Shown in pieces: positions 1 to 10,905 of a DNA stretch of 64,000 nucleotides. The notes below the pieces were generated by a model. That model was not told the DNA's origin and ran no database searches. It saw nothing but the letters and a program-made list of their open reading frames with translations. Source of the DNA: Trichomonas vaginalis G3 (Eukaryota > Parabasalia > Trichomonadida > Trichomonadidae). Every line of letters starts with the position of its first letter. Positions within the stretch are counted from its first letter, which is position 1. The DNA is taken from the NCBI RefSeq assembly GCF_026262505.1, contig NC_067208.1:6581962-6645961 (forward strand). Direction: 5' to 3'. Position numbers and translations under genes: made by a program.

Positions 1-1077
1 CTGCTTAATAAATGGTATGATCAAATTTGTTTGAAAATTTAATTATGTATATGAAACTATGTCTTCTATATAAAAATCAAAATTTTCGGACGAACCTAGA
101 TTGAACCTTTATGAAAATCTATCATTTTTGTTAATTGAGTTAATATGAATCTTTTACATATGTATATATAGCATTGATAGCTTATATAATCATGGTTTAT
201 TCCATATTAACATATTTTTTCAGTTAAATTTGTTAATAATATCATGTAACAAATTAATTCAAGATTAGAATGTCTACAAAATGCTAACAAATAAGAACAA
301 AATACGATTTCTCGACTTAAATTTTAATATGGAGTAGTTTTTCGTTTAAATCTAATTAAAAATGAATAAAAACTTATCTTGTACTATTTTCATTCAAAGA
401 TTTTAATAATGTAAATCATGCATTTTCATAATTCAGTACAGTTCTTTTTAGAATTAAAGTTGATGAGGATGATATTTGTGATTTAAAATAATTTGTTAAT
501 GTTCACCTTTTATTCATCACCTTGTGGTATGCCCTAAAGCAATAGCATTATCAATTCTGCTGAATTGATCAACTCAAAATTCCAAAAAAAATTCAAAATT
601 TCAAAAATGAAATGAAACAATTTGAATTTTCACATGAAAAAATTAATTTCGAAAAAAATTTGGAAAATCAAAGTATTTGATAATTAGTCAAATAATCAAT
701 TTACATCGTTTTTACTCATAAAAAACAACTAATTTTTGATTTTGATATCATATTTGATAAATACTCATTCCAGAGTTGACGTAATGTATTAATTATTGTT
801 AGAGATATTGCTTTCGCAGCAAAATTCTTATTTCATGAAAGAAAAAAAAAATGATTTTATTCCAACAAAAACAAGGAGTAGGTGACAAAAGTGCATACTC
901 TTAAACAACCGTCGGATTTCCGGGTGAAATCGTGACACACTTTCGTCTTTCGTAGGCAGTGGTGGTTGTTACAAAAGGTAACTTCGAATGTAGCGTGAAA
1001 TCTGCAAAAAAAATTCTGAAATTTGAATGGAGAACACAAAAATTGAATAGTTTACGTCAATAAAAAAGAGAAAAATG
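1..1077. other. AT-rich intergenic stretch, no gene seen
   Basis: No convincing coding region. Only short reverse-strand open frames occur, without recognisable protein features. Poly-A and poly-T runs dominate. I see no repeat or RNA signal before the tRNA-like fragment near 1080. Confidence 0.6.
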
Positions 1078-1152
1078 AAGCTAATGTGTCTCGAACCTAG
1101 GACTTAGAGCAGCAATCACACTGTTTATCCCATTACACTACATGCATCTCTC
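1078..1152 (-). other. tRNA-derived fragment with box A and box B
   Basis: Read on the reverse strand, TAGTGTAATGGG (1129-1140) fits the Pol III box A consensus and GGTTCGAGAC (1088-1097) fits box B. They are 31 bases apart, the spacing of a tRNA. The cloverleaf does not close: the D and anticodon stems mismatch and the T stem pairs badly. This is therefore a tRNA pseudogene or a SINE head rather than a working tRNA. A similar sequence lies at 56693-56762. Confidence 0.5.
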
Positions 1153-3262
1153 ACCTCAGTGAATGAGATCAACTATATGATAACTTTTCCCCATTATATT
1201 CTTGTGGAAAAGTGACAAATAGCAACTTTGACCCTCTCTCCAAAAACAAGTAAACAGATGAATGGAAACGTACTATATTTTCATAAATGTAGTAATCAGC
1301 GTGTCGGCTTTTGTTTATCATGTTCGAGTCAAAATGTATTAACTTGTAATAAGAAATATTCGAAGATTATATGAAGTATTGAGCATTCTTTGTAAAAATA
1401 TTTGTAATTCATTACTAACATATATAATAAAGTTGTTTTTTTTTCCTTATTGCAATAATTTTGTCTGATTTTAATAACTTTTCATGTATACGAGTTGTGT
1501 GAATATGCATCATAATATGCGTAAATATACTTATTTGCGACGAATAATGTGGTTGCATAATGGAGGTGCTAAATTTTGATTTTTAATATGGGGCTTTGGT
1601 ATGTATAATCATGTTCTTATCTCAACGTAGGAGTATTGGTGCAATATGATTAAAATTTACGAGGTTGATCTTAAATTGAATAATTCTGGAGTATAAATCA
1701 CAATGCAGCTAATTCTATGTTAAAGATAGATACAGATTGTAGTAATCAATTAGGGAGTACAAATTCATTCTTTCATTTCTGTCGTATTGAGCAGAAAGGA
1801 AGAGATCATAACCCTAGGAAAAAAAGCCCAAATTTGTCACTTTTCATAGTACGTTAAACTCAATTCGCTCGGCGAATGCCGAGCACACGTACTCATCATT
1901 CAACATAATATTCTCATTCTTTGGTTATTATAGTGCCAGACAACACAAGATTTCAAAGAATTACTTGAGTTTTCAATTAATCTTAATCCGATTTTAGATT
2001 TATCGAGAACTCCATCATCACAATCACATACTTCAGTGCGGTAACTACAATTATCCATATACAGAAGGAAGTTCTTTTCGAACAACTCATTTGGAGTCTG
2101 TTTTGGAAAGAACTTCTTTCTGTCCGACTTAATTTCATAGTTCCTGATCAACCAAAAGACAGAAACCACACACTATCTACTTAGGAAAGGAGTTCTTTCT
2201 AAATCTTCCTTAAATTGAGATTTTACGAGAGATAACCCTTCTATTGCACTTAAAAATGAACATTTTGATATCTTTAGTATCACACATGGTCATATATAGT
2301 ATTTCATCTACATGAATACATTCATCTTTCGAAGTCTCTCATTAAATGGGAGGCTTCGAAAGATGAATCGTTTTATTCATACAACTTTAAATCTCGAACA
2401 CATTTAGAGAGTGAGTATATCATTTTATTCTTGTTTTGAGTTTATTCTGATTCAAAATTGTAGTGAAAACAGAAGTTCACACATCATATCTGAATGTGAG
2501 CTCATCTATACTTATACGATCTCAATACCTCCACTCTAAGCATAAGAGGTGAAGTTATATAAAAATTATCAGATGCGTTGAAGTCTCAAAAGTATTGCCT
2601 GAATGCTTGTTTCATATTTGTCCAAGTAGTTTCAATGAATAAATGTATTGTTTTTTATAATTTCGATTTATTTTTAGAAAATATTCAATATAAACCTTTA
2701 TTGTGTTATTTACATCTCATAAATTCTCTGTCTAAATCATATAAAAGCGCGTTTTACCCCTATGAATCAAGAAATTCATTCAATATTCATGGTATATTTA
2801 TTAAATTTATACAATTTACTAATAATCAATATTATATCCTCATAAATAGCAATATATTTTGGTAATCTATGATAATCATATACAATATTTGAAATCAAAT
2901 TTTCATTAGTTTAGGTTCCTTGTTAATAGTAAACCATTATATTTATTACTAATAATAAAATCTATGTGTCGTATTGAAATTCAATAAAATTACTTATTCG
3001 GTCCAAAAAAACAAATTAGATAAAATTTTTCTTTTTTTATGTAATTTTTGTTTTTCATTTTTCTCAAGATCCTAAGTTATGTTCTAACTTTTGACATCAT
3101 ATCCTATCATGCTAGGCTATATATTATAGCATATCCAAAAAGCAAGGAAATCTATCAGAGAAGCCTTTTTGACCTATCGTTGCCCTACCTCTATGAAAAG
3201 TGTGATATAGAAAATAATTATAGATATTTTAATTTTATATATTGTGCTAAGCATTATATTAA
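1153..3262. other. Gene-poor AT-rich stretch with small hairpins
   Basis: No supported gene. Two hairpins stand out: GCTCGGC-GAAT-GCCGAGC at 1867-1884, and a 14-bp stem (TTCATCTTTCGAAG and its complement) at 2321-2367. The latter, with weaker dyads up to about 2560, could be the decayed relic of a palindrome array like those described below. Short open frames at 1900-2169, 2578-2865 and 3048-3326 have no recognisable features. Confidence 0.5.
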
Positions 3263-3579
3263 ATTTTTAGGAAAAACACTTTTCATAAGTATTCAATATT
3301 TGAAAATACGCTCCAAAAAAGAATAGATTCTTTTATATTCGCTTATATAAAAGGAGACTCTCTATCAGATGCGAATGCCTGAATTCAGCACCTCTGATAG
3401 AGAGTTTCCTCTTATATAAGCAAATCTTTTTCATTCGTTTTTGTTAATATAAAAACATAAAAATCTACCAATATGAGAAATTAAACCCTGCGAGGCACCA
3501 GTCTAGAACTGGCACTTCGCAGGGTTGAATTTCTCTTGACAAAATTCAATAATCAAATGCTCCAAAGTTTTCAAATTTT

Positions 3580-3786
3580 TATTAGGAATAGGAGCCTACA
3601 AAGCACTGATTATATATCAGTGCCTGGTAGGCTCCTATTCCTTCTCTAAATGGGAGAAACTTTGTTTGAATAAGATAACATGCGAACAAAGTTTCTCCCA
3701 TTTAGAGTGGGATTTGGAGGGTGGGAGGTACATAGATAGACTATGTATCTCTCACCCTCCAATTCCCTCGGGAAAGTTCGAAAACT
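3580..3786 (+). repeat. 207-bp direct repeat, copy 1 (inside APA-1)
   Basis: Identical by eye to 4761-4967. The unit holds three palindromes in the order B-A-B. The copies lie either side of the MITE-split palindrome, so the array seems to have grown by duplicating multi-palindrome blocks before the MITE inserted. Confidence 0.85.
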
Positions 3787-3800
3787 CGGTCGCAATCAGA

Positions 3801-4723
3801 AAAGGTAACTAAACTCCTTTCGCCGATCCGATTTGCTCCATATTTAAAATATAGCTTGCATATGTAGAAGAAAAGCTAATTTTGAAGTACGCCCGAAATC
3901 CACCAACAGGATTTCGAGCTACTAAAAAGGTACTTTTAAATGTGATTTTTTTTATAAAAAATTAAATTTATTTTAAGATCAGACTAAAAACTAATTTTAT
4001 GGAAAATCTATATCGACAAATTTATTACTTATTGGGTATATAGATTTTTTGATTATGGCAATTATGTCTGATATGCTTCCAATAAGCCAAAACACATTTC
4101 ATACTGATTTCTATAAAAGGTATCTTTATTATAGAAGTGTAAGCTATATCTGTTTGTTTTTTTATTATAACAAATTCAAAATTCTCTTATAAGGATTAGA
4201 TGAAATCTGTATTACTAAATCATTAGCTAAATGAAGGTTCAAATAGAAAGTAAATATCAATTTATATGATACTGAAACCAAATAGTTCTTTTAATAAAAG
4301 ATAACACGCTGAAAATTATTGAGTATTTGCAAATCTCAAAAATCTATTGGTGAATTTGGCTCAACTTTTAAAATTATAACATCCATATCAAATCATAAAA
4401 GCAGACAAAAATTAAAGCCAAACCTATCGGCCAATTTTTTTTTGATATTTTGATTTTTGAGGTATACTTTTAAAAGTGGATTTAAAGCACTTATGAAAAA
4501 ACATTAACTTCTGTCGTTATGATTATTGATTTAGACAATAATGATTTTAATCTTTGATTATCAAAACACTAAAGTCATCTTTTTAACATTTGCTTGGTAG
4601 CATTAACTCAAGTCTAAAGTACTATTTTATGTGGCACTCTTAGAATTTTTGTATTCATTGTACACGCTGAAATAGTACCATTAAAGTTATGGCGGACTTT
4701 CAAAAAATAGTTTGGTCACCTTT
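3801..4723. mobile_element. hAT-like MITE inside APA-1
   Basis: Terminal inverted repeats AAAGGTAACTAAACT (left) and the complement of AAAGGTGACCAAACT (right) bound 923 bp of AT-rich, non-coding DNA. The 8-bp sequence CAATCAGA occurs directly on both sides (3793-3800 and 4724-4731), which is the target-duplication length typical of hAT transposons. Taking out the element and one CAATCAGA copy restores a class-A palindrome (ACTCGGTCGCAAT and its complement around a short loop). This supports both boundaries. No transposase is encoded, so it must depend on an enzyme elsewhere. Confidence 0.8.
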
Positions 4724-4760
4724 CAATCAGATGCAATTGCGACCGAGTTTTCGAACTTTC

Positions 4761-4967
4761 TATTAGGAATAGGAGCCTACAAAGCACTGATTATATATCA
4801 GTGCCTGGTAGGCTCCTATTCCTTCTCTAAATGGGAGAAACTTTGTTTGAATAAGATAACATGCGAACAAAGTTTCTCCCATTTAGAGTGGGATTTGGAG
4901 GGTGGGAGGTACATAGATAGACTATGTATCTCTCACCCTCCAATTCCCTCGGGAAAGTTCGAAAACT
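4761..4967 (+). repeat. 207-bp direct repeat, copy 2 (inside APA-1)
   Basis: Second copy of the B-A-B palindrome block at 3580-3786. The flanks diverge immediately outside the unit. Confidence 0.85.
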
Positions 4968-5661
4968 TTGGTGCAATCAGCAACGATTGCACCAAAGTTT
5001 TTGCGTTTAATTGAAGAAATTGCTCTTTATGATATATACAGTTACAATGCATATATCATAAGGAGCAATTCCTTCCAGATATCTGGCAAACTTGCTCGCA
5101 ATGGTTCACAATTGCGAACAAGTTTTGTCATTTGTCAAGAGAAATTAAACCCTGCGAAGCGCCAGTTCTAGACTGGCACCTCGCAGGGTTTAATTTCTCA
5201 TATTGGTAGCTTTTTATGTTTTTATATTAACAATAACTCATGAAAAAGATCCGCTTATATAAGAGGAAACTCTCTATCAGAGGTGCTGAATTCATGCATT
5301 CGCATCTGATAGAGAGTTTCCTTTTATATAAGCAAATATAAGAGAATCTATTTTTTTTGGACCGTATTCTCAAATATTGAATACTTATGAAAAGTGTTTT
5401 TTTCTAAAAATCTCAGAATATATTTACAATAGTAAAATAAATAAGATATTTAAATTTATTTTTAAATGCTTTTTTTTATATGAGATTCTCAAAAGTTATA
5501 TCAAAAGTCTGTTTTTTCTAAAATCTAATATCATAATCTATTTCTCATTTTAAGTACATCTTAATTCATTTTATTTTCTATATTTTTTCAATATTTTTGA
5601 GGGAATTGTGTTGCTTCCCCGACGATAAAATTGAGAGGTTTACACATTGACACTACTTAGC

Positions 5662-7446
5662 ATGCAACAATTATGCATGAATTACCAAACAATAAGCTCA
5701 AAAATATTTCTTCTTCATTTTATATTAAAATCAGAAATGTTGGTGAATTCATTTTTACCGAACATTCCTGAAGTATGTTTGAATCTAGGTCAGAAACAGA
5801 TCATCAGTTATCAATCTAACAGTTCTGATACAATTTACTTGATTAAAGTTAGATTAAAGCAAATTCAAGATCAAAACGTTTTCGATTGTAAGATTTTATC
5901 AACATTCGATCGAATAAAGTTATCATCATCTATTAAGAACTTAAACAGTGTGCTATTTATCCAATTTACTCTATGGAATCAAAAATCATTATTTCAAACT
6001 CAGAAAATTGACTATATAACAGCAAGATATTCTAGAAAATGCCTCATACCACAAAATGTATCTTCGATTAATGTATTAATTACAATGTTACCTTTTAAAC
6101 CAATGATTTTGAATCATTTTCCACGATTTTCAGCATGTATCAATGCATTTTTATCTATTTGTCCTCATATTACGGCATGTTTTAATTCCTTTCCTCTTGT
6201 AAAATACATGATTTCTTCTCAAATCACAGAAAATCTTGCATTATCAAATTTGTTTTCGATTTTTCCAAATAACTTTGCAGACACTGACATTAGAGATGAT
6301 GTAATATGTTTCGTTACTCAATTTTGTAATGAATGCGGATTCGAATTGGAAATATTGAATAATTTACCGGGTTCAAAGGTAGAATCTGAAAATGATCCTG
6401 ATATTATTGTTTGTTTACCTGAATCATCCGAGAAATCACTAGTTGAAGAAATAATTGCCATTCCTAAACGACAATATTACAAAATAATTTCAATAATTTT
6501 AGAAGAAAACGGTGTTCTCTATACAAATGTCAATACAAATGCAGGTTCCTTCAAAATTTCTAACAATGGAATAGTACAAACAGATCATTTCACAAAAAGT
6601 TCTGATTTAAGTGAAAAATATATAGCGCTAATATATGTACGATCAAACATTTACGATTTCGTATCAGCCAATTTTCTTTGGCCTCATCCAATTGTTAAAA
6701 ATCCAGATTTATTACAAATTGAACAAAAATCTCTTGTTCCTGTTAAAGTTGAACCAAAAGATGATTGCTTTTACTTTTCATATGATCCAAAACATGATCC
6801 ATACCCTTCAACTCCTTCCAGATTTGTTAGATCTCATTATGGAATTTTAATGCCAGTACAACCTAAAGGTCAATTGATATGGTGTCAAGAACTTAATAAA
6901 GATCCATATCCCAAGTATTTTATTGGAGAAAAAATGAAAGTTTCGGAAATTATTAAAAATTCTGAGATATCGAATGCCATTTTAGTCAAAATGTCTGGTA
7001 AATTTATTCTTTCAGCATACAAACCTCTTGAGGATGAAGAAATCCAGTTTCCTACAGAGAATCTTTTAGTTATTGAAAAACACAAATCAAAAACTATAGA
7101 TACAGATAAAAAGAAAACATATTTTGTGTCTTATGCAAAGCAAAAGCATGTAATGAACACATGCGCAGGAAATCCAATTGAATCAAGCATTCTACAATAT
7201 AATTCAAATCCACAAGTATTTGAAAGCTTAATAGATGCACTTGAATATAGCAAAATTGAAATTAGCCCAAATAGGACTGGATTTTCTATTGATGAATCGG
7301 ATTCTTCTTACATATTCATAGTTAATTCAAAGTTGAAATTTAAAAAGTCCTTACATCGTTCAAATGACTTTTATAATCTTAATTATGATTTTGTTAATTT
7401 TGTAGTTGTTCAGAAACTTCAAAATTCAACTAATAAAAAGGACTGA
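5662..7446 (+). CDS. Hypothetical protein, 594 aa
   Basis: A long, clean open frame. The first ATG is at 5662; the frame opens slightly upstream only from a TTG. I do not recognise the family. The N-terminal third is rich in Ile, Leu, Phe and Asn, the middle (about residues 210-340) has a Cys-containing segment followed by alternating hydrophobic strands, and the last 250 residues are richer in Lys, Pro and Asp. No signal peptide, clear membrane span or coiled coil is evident. The pattern of strands around residues 270-325 faintly recalls the C-terminal half of ubiquitin-specific proteases, but I cannot locate a catalytic Cys/His box, so I do not claim that function. The gene starts about 250 bp beyond APA-1, so its promoter region may have been altered by that insertion. 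Confidence 0.75.
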   Translation: MQQLCMNYQTISSKIFLLHFILKSEMLVNSFLPNIPEVCLNLGQKQIISYQSNSSDTIYLIKVRLKQIQDQNVFDCKILSTFDRIKLSSSIKNLNSVLFIQFTLWNQKSLFQTQKIDYITARYSRKCLIPQNVSSINVLITMLPFKPMILNHFPRFSACINAFLSICPHITACFNSFPLVKYMISSQITENLALSNLFSIFPNNFADTDIRDDVICFVTQFCNECGFELEILNNLPGSKVESENDPDIIVCLPESSEKSLVEEIIAIPKRQYYKIISIILEENGVLYTNVNTNAGSFKISNNGIVQTDHFTKSSDLSEKYIALIYVRSNIYDFVSANFLWPHPIVKNPDLLQIEQKSLVPVKVEPKDDCFYFSYDPKHDPYPSTPSRFVRSHYGILMPVQPKGQLIWCQELNKDPYPKYFIGEKMKVSEIIKNSEISNAILVKMSGKFILSAYKPLEDEEIQFPTENLLVIEKHKSKTIDTDKKKTYFVSYAKQKHVMNTCAGNPIESSILQYNSNPQVFESLIDALEYSKIEISPNRTGFSIDESDSSYIFIVNSKLKFKKSLHRSNDFYNLNYDFVNFVVVQKLQNSTNKKD

Positions 7447-7939
7447 AATAATTTCGCATAAACTACGCATTCCCCTCATCATGAACTAGTTTTCAAACTT
7501 CATGTTACTAATTTTTGTTTGTTTTAATGGCTAAATTTAAGTTTATTATAATAAATTTTTTTTATAAGATAACTAACCTTTTCTATATTGTATAAAATAC
7601 ATATATCTCAGTAATAAAAATCTTTTTCAATATCATATGATATAAATAGCCTTTTCACTATAACTTGTATTAACATTGTAGTTAAATGCAAATCATAAAC
7701 TTGATGTTTCGTTTTCCAATGATATTATTAGCCTTTTTAACTATGGTATAAACTACATGTACCTCAATAATAAAAATCTTTTTTCATTTATTTAGCGAAT
7801 GAAATGAATTTTCTGCGCATAATGTACTCAACATCAACTTGTTACTTCTTATAACATATTATTAGTTCTTAATTATAAAACCCATCAAAGTTGTCACTTT
7901 TCCTACATCACTTTGATTACGTAAACTTTTTTTCATCTA
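7447..7939. other. Intergenic, promoter of the next gene
   Basis: AT-rich, no gene. A TTGTCACTTTTCC motif at about 7892-7904 precedes the ATG at 7940 and resembles a GTCACTTTT motif seen before several other genes in the window. It is a candidate core promoter element by inference only. Confidence 0.4.
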
Positions 7940-8710
7940 ATGGAAGAATTTCTTCAAACTTTACACACAACAAGCGAAAGCACCGAGGAATTACTCTATA
8001 ATGCAGAGAGATTCAAAGCACTCCTTAACGAAAAGAACGAAAACGAGAAGAAAAGCCTCATTGAACTAAAAGAAGAAAATGAAAAGCTCAAAACAGAACT
8101 ACAAAAAGAAGAAGAATGGGCAAAATGTGTTGCCCATGATGTCATTTCAGATGAAGAGAGCTTCAAAATAGGAATGCTAAAGGCAATATGGGAATTAAGC
8201 AGATTTGATACAAATATAAAAGATATGATTGAAGAAGATGTTCCAAATCTACTTATCGAATACTTATCATCCGAATCTAATCACGAAATACTTGCTTCCT
8301 GCCTAGGAATTCTCGGAAACATTGCCGCAATCGAAGAATTTCGAAAAATTCTTGTTGATAAATATACAACATGCATCGGGCAGGCAATAAAGATAGCAAA
8401 GAACATATTGGATGCCTCAGAAGATTGCCTTATCGATGCAAGAGAATCGATTTCGTATTTATCAAACATTTCAATGGAGAAGTTCATGGCAAACATGATT
8501 GTTCAGTGTGGAACATTAGAGACTGTTGCATATTCCATCAATAAGTTTGAAGAAAATGATACATTTGTTGATTTGTTGGTTCAACTTGCCACAAACCTAT
8601 TAAATAACACAGACAAGCATCCAATAGAAGAGTGTGATATGCTGAAGCAAAGTTTAATGAGTCTAAAGACGAAAACAAAACAAATGATTTCATTAATTAC
8701 ATTAATTTGA
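7940..8710 (+). CDS. Coiled-coil plus ARM/HEAT-like repeat protein, 256 aa
   Basis: The N-terminal 65 residues form a charged coiled coil (Glu, Lys and Asn rich with Leu heptads). From about residue 70 the protein is all-helical with ARM/HEAT-like periodicity: segments such as MLKAIWELSRF and ILASCLGILGNIAA have the small-residue and hydrophobic spacing of armadillo repeats. A role as a small scaffold or adaptor is an inference from this architecture; no specific family is recognised. The start ATG follows a TTTTTTTCATCTA stretch. The stop is followed by AATAAATTTTAATAAA, plausible polyadenylation sequence. Confidence 0.75.
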   Translation: MEEFLQTLHTTSESTEELLYNAERFKALLNEKNENEKKSLIELKEENEKLKTELQKEEEWAKCVAHDVISDEESFKIGMLKAIWELSRFDTNIKDMIEEDVPNLLIEYLSSESNHEILASCLGILGNIAAIEEFRKILVDKYTTCIGQAIKIAKNILDASEDCLIDARESISYLSNISMEKFMANMIVQCGTLETVAYSINKFEENDTFVDLLVQLATNLLNNTDKHPIEECDMLKQSLMSLKTKTKQMISLITLI

Positions 8711-9132
8711 AATAAATTTTAATAAATATCATATTTTTATAATATATTTATGAATACAAAGCATTGGTTTTCTGTTCACTAAGATATTGTGATTAAAATT
8801 ACTGCATCCAAAAATTATTGAAGAAGAATAGGGTTTAATTTATAGATTTGGAGAATATTTAAAATGTGTAACATGCATATATGTGGTGATATGAATTCTT
8901 AGACGAATCATTGAAATTCTTTGATGAAGGGTTTTAAAATGTAATTAATAACAATAATGATGTTTGATTATAAGATAAAAATGAGTGTTATAGTGTTATC
9001 TTGTGAGTTTGACCTTTGAAAAATTTTTGAAATCATATTTCTTACCACCAACTGGTAGAAGATCCCCTATTATCACCAGTCTTAAAACGAAATATCATTT
9101 ATATTATAATGAAAAAATAATATAATTGTCAA
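8711..9132. other. Intergenic upstream of tRNA-Ser
   Basis: AT-rich sequence with no open frame of note. Nothing further seen. Confidence 0.5.
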
Positions 9133-9214
9133 GGCACGATGGCCGAGTGGTTAAGGCGTGGGATTAGAGTCCCCATGGGCTTGTCCCGCATCAGTTCAAA
9201 TCTGGTTCGTGTCG
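9133..9214 (+). tRNA. tRNA-Ser(AGA)
   Basis: An 82-nt cloverleaf with the long variable arm of a class II tRNA. The acceptor stem GGCACGA pairs with TCGTGTC (one G-U), the discriminator base is G as expected for serine, the box A region is TGGCCGAGTGG and the T arm contains GGTTCAAATC or its local equivalent GTTCAAATC. The anticodon loop TTAGAGT places AGA at positions 34-36, decoding UCU and wobble UCC serine codons. The variable arm TGGGCTTGTCCCGC forms a stem. One A-C mismatch is seen at the base of the anticodon loop. No intron and no encoded CCA. It closely resembles eukaryotic tRNA-Ser sequences from memory. Confidence 0.95.
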
Positions 9215-9219
9215 TTTTT
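9215..9219 (+). terminator. Pol III terminator
   Basis: A TTTTT run immediately after the tRNA-Ser discriminator base, the usual RNA polymerase III stop. Confidence 0.85.
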
Positions 9220-9520
9220 GGCTTTTTTCTATTTTTGCATATAAATATCGAAGATTTATTTAAAGCAGAAGAATACTTAATAAGAATTCTTTTCAGAATG
9301 GGAAAAATGGTAATCTTTAAAGAATGTAATACAAAATCATTAGATTTGATTTATCTCCAATATCTTTTCTTACCTGATTTTTAATTAATCTACAACATTT
9401 AAAGCATATTCTAAGCTAATTTACCAAGTTTGCACATAGACAGCTCAAATTTTTTTAATTTTATTTTTTGAAATTCCGCTTTTTACTCATATCAGTATAA
9501 AAACATAAAATAATTAACAA
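9220..9520. other. Intergenic between tRNA and next gene
   Basis: AT-rich. An open frame running through the tRNA into this stretch is a chance frame. No feature supported. Confidence 0.5.
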
Positions 9521-10537
9521 TTATATATAAGAACCTTCTCTTGAAGAAGCCATTGATGGAATTTGTGCTAATGCAGCACCAATTGCTTTACGGCTTACTT
9601 TTTCAAGTTTCAAAGAATCCTGGTAATATGGTGTTCGATCGCAAACAGTAAAATCTAATAGGGAAAGAGTTAATTCTTCACTTTCAACTCTAGGATTTTC
9701 AACTATCGCGTTTGATGGAAAATTAGACGACGAGTACGTATCATTTACATTTACAATATAATCACTTCTAACGCCAATCAATGTTCTAACTTTATTGTCT
9801 TTAATGATGCAACTCACAATGTTTAAATATTTGGTATCAGATTGAAAAAGAGAATTGCCTTTACAATACATAAAGTTGCAGAGAATAGCGTTATGAGTTC
9901 TCTGTTGATTTGATTGACCTGGATTAAACAATATATTCGAAGATGAAAAATTTTTAAACTGAGACTGTTTCCAAAGGCTATCGTAGAGAACATTAGCAGA
10001 GTTTATTCCGGCATGCTCTTGATTATAACAAAACGACATATTATTATTTATGAAAATAATTTCACCGGATGCAATGCCAGCTAAGAAATTTCCACTATCA
10101 ACACCACGACCAATTTGTGAAAAAGTAGACATGTTGTGGTGGTTAGTCGCATATTTTGACTTGCTAACTGTAATACCAAAAACTTGGCCATTTTTGCTGC
10201 TATAACTATTGTAGTAGCATACACCATATTCAGCAAACTGTCCTTCTTCTCTCCAGTAAAATGATCCACCAGCAAAGTTATCATCATTAGAAAAGCAACT
10301 ATGAAAGACCGTATCACTCAATAACATGCACATTGTTGAGATTTTATTTGTAAAGCGGACAGCTCCATAAGGTTGAATGTTCTTGAACAAGCAATTATCG
10401 ATCCAATACCAGGTGTCAACGGTAAAAGACAAGTACCAGCCGTTCCAGGCATATCTCGATTCAAATCGAGTAGACGCGAATTTTTCAAACCATAGTTTAT
10501 TTTCACAAGTTGCGAAAAATGGAAAGAATGATAGCAT
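9521..10537 (-). CDS. Probable beta-helix-like surface protein, 338 aa
   Basis: The first ATG of the frame lies about residue 34 of the open stretch, giving a start near 10537. The protein is rich in Asn, Ser, Phe, Tyr and Cys, with recurring short strands such as NNNMSFCYN, NCLFKNI and VSCIIKDN. These look like the rungs of a right-handed parallel beta-helix, as in pectate-lyase or Pmp-type surface proteins, which trichomonads have in large families. Cys residues follow a C-x-F/Y/I pattern on the rungs. No membrane anchor is evident at the C-terminus and no confident signal peptide. Function is inferred only as a repeat-type, possibly secreted or surface protein; an inactive relic of a larger family member is possible. 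Confidence 0.55.
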   Translation of the reverse strand: MLSFFPFFATCENKLWFEKFASTRFESRYAWNGWYLSFTVDTWYWIDNCLFKNIQPYGAVRFTNKISTMCMLLSDTVFHSCFSNDDNFAGGSFYWREEGQFAEYGVCYYNSYSSKNGQVFGITVSKSKYATNHHNMSTFSQIGRGVDSGNFLAGIASGEIIFINNNMSFCYNQEHAGINSANVLYDSLWKQSQFKNFSSSNILFNPGQSNQQRTHNAILCNFMYCKGNSLFQSDTKYLNIVSCIIKDNKVRTLIGVRSDYIVNVNDTYSSSNFPSNAIVENPRVESEELTLSLLDFTVCDRTPYYQDSLKLEKVSRKAIGAALAQIPSMASSREGSYI

Positions 10538-10905
10538 TTTACTTTCAACAACAGAAAAATTGATATTAAAGAAAATTTCGAGGGTGAAAATCTTGAAATT
10601 GTAATGCTCATATATAGGAAAAAATAAATGAGTCAACCAGATTTAATCTATGGGGCAGTTTTCAATGCTTTTAAATTCAGAGCAAAAATCACAAATAACA
10701 TACTTTGTATACATTGACCTAAGATGAAATAAATTTTTATGGCTGATAGCAGAATTTTTTTACAATGATTTTGAAAAAATTGAGACGTGGACAAGCCTTT
10801 GATCAGAATTCGATTATAAAGATGTTCATTCATGTATTAATACCTTCATAAATAATTTTGGAAGTGCAATAATTTGGAAAAATTGCCCTAACAATTTAAC
10901 GTTTA
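10538..10905. other. Intergenic
   Basis: AT-rich stretch without a supported gene; a short reverse frame near 10648-10833 has no features. Confidence 0.5.

Larger units (their letters stand above)
3263..5412. mobile_element. Palindrome-array element APA-1
   Basis: A 2.1 kb imperfect inverted-repeat element made of consecutive palindromes. The outer arms match in inverse orientation: a left block starting near 3263 with AAAAACACTTTTCATAAG and a right block ending near 5412 with its complement, followed inward by a GCTTATATAA-ended hairpin on each side (about 3340-3421 and 5251-5334). Internal palindromes alternate between class A (AAACTTTG-type, e.g. 4832-4887 and 4956-5006) and class B (e.g. 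3586-3643, 5016-5070, 5138-5200). The left arm lacks about three of the palindromes in the right arm. One class-A palindrome is split by a MITE at 3801-4723. No coding capacity was seen. Boundaries are approximate because the outer arms fade into AT-rich sequence. Confidence 0.7.

Noticed and set aside
857-1039. Reverse open frame of 60 codons, Cys-rich
   Set aside because: No family features, poor composition and low-complexity surroundings; likely chance.
1867-1884. Bacterial-type terminator hairpin
   Set aside because: A 7-bp GC stem without a T run or an upstream gene in a eukaryotic context.
1900-2169. Reverse open frame of 89 codons
   Set aside because: No recognisable motif and no promoter-like context; may be a relic but cannot be supported.
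2578-3326. Two forward open frames, 95 and 92 codons
   Set aside because: Ile/Tyr/Phe-rich chance frames in AT-rich DNA; the first starts at a non-ATG codon.
9139-9384. Forward open frame overlapping the tRNA
   Set aside because: It is the tRNA-Ser gene read as protein.
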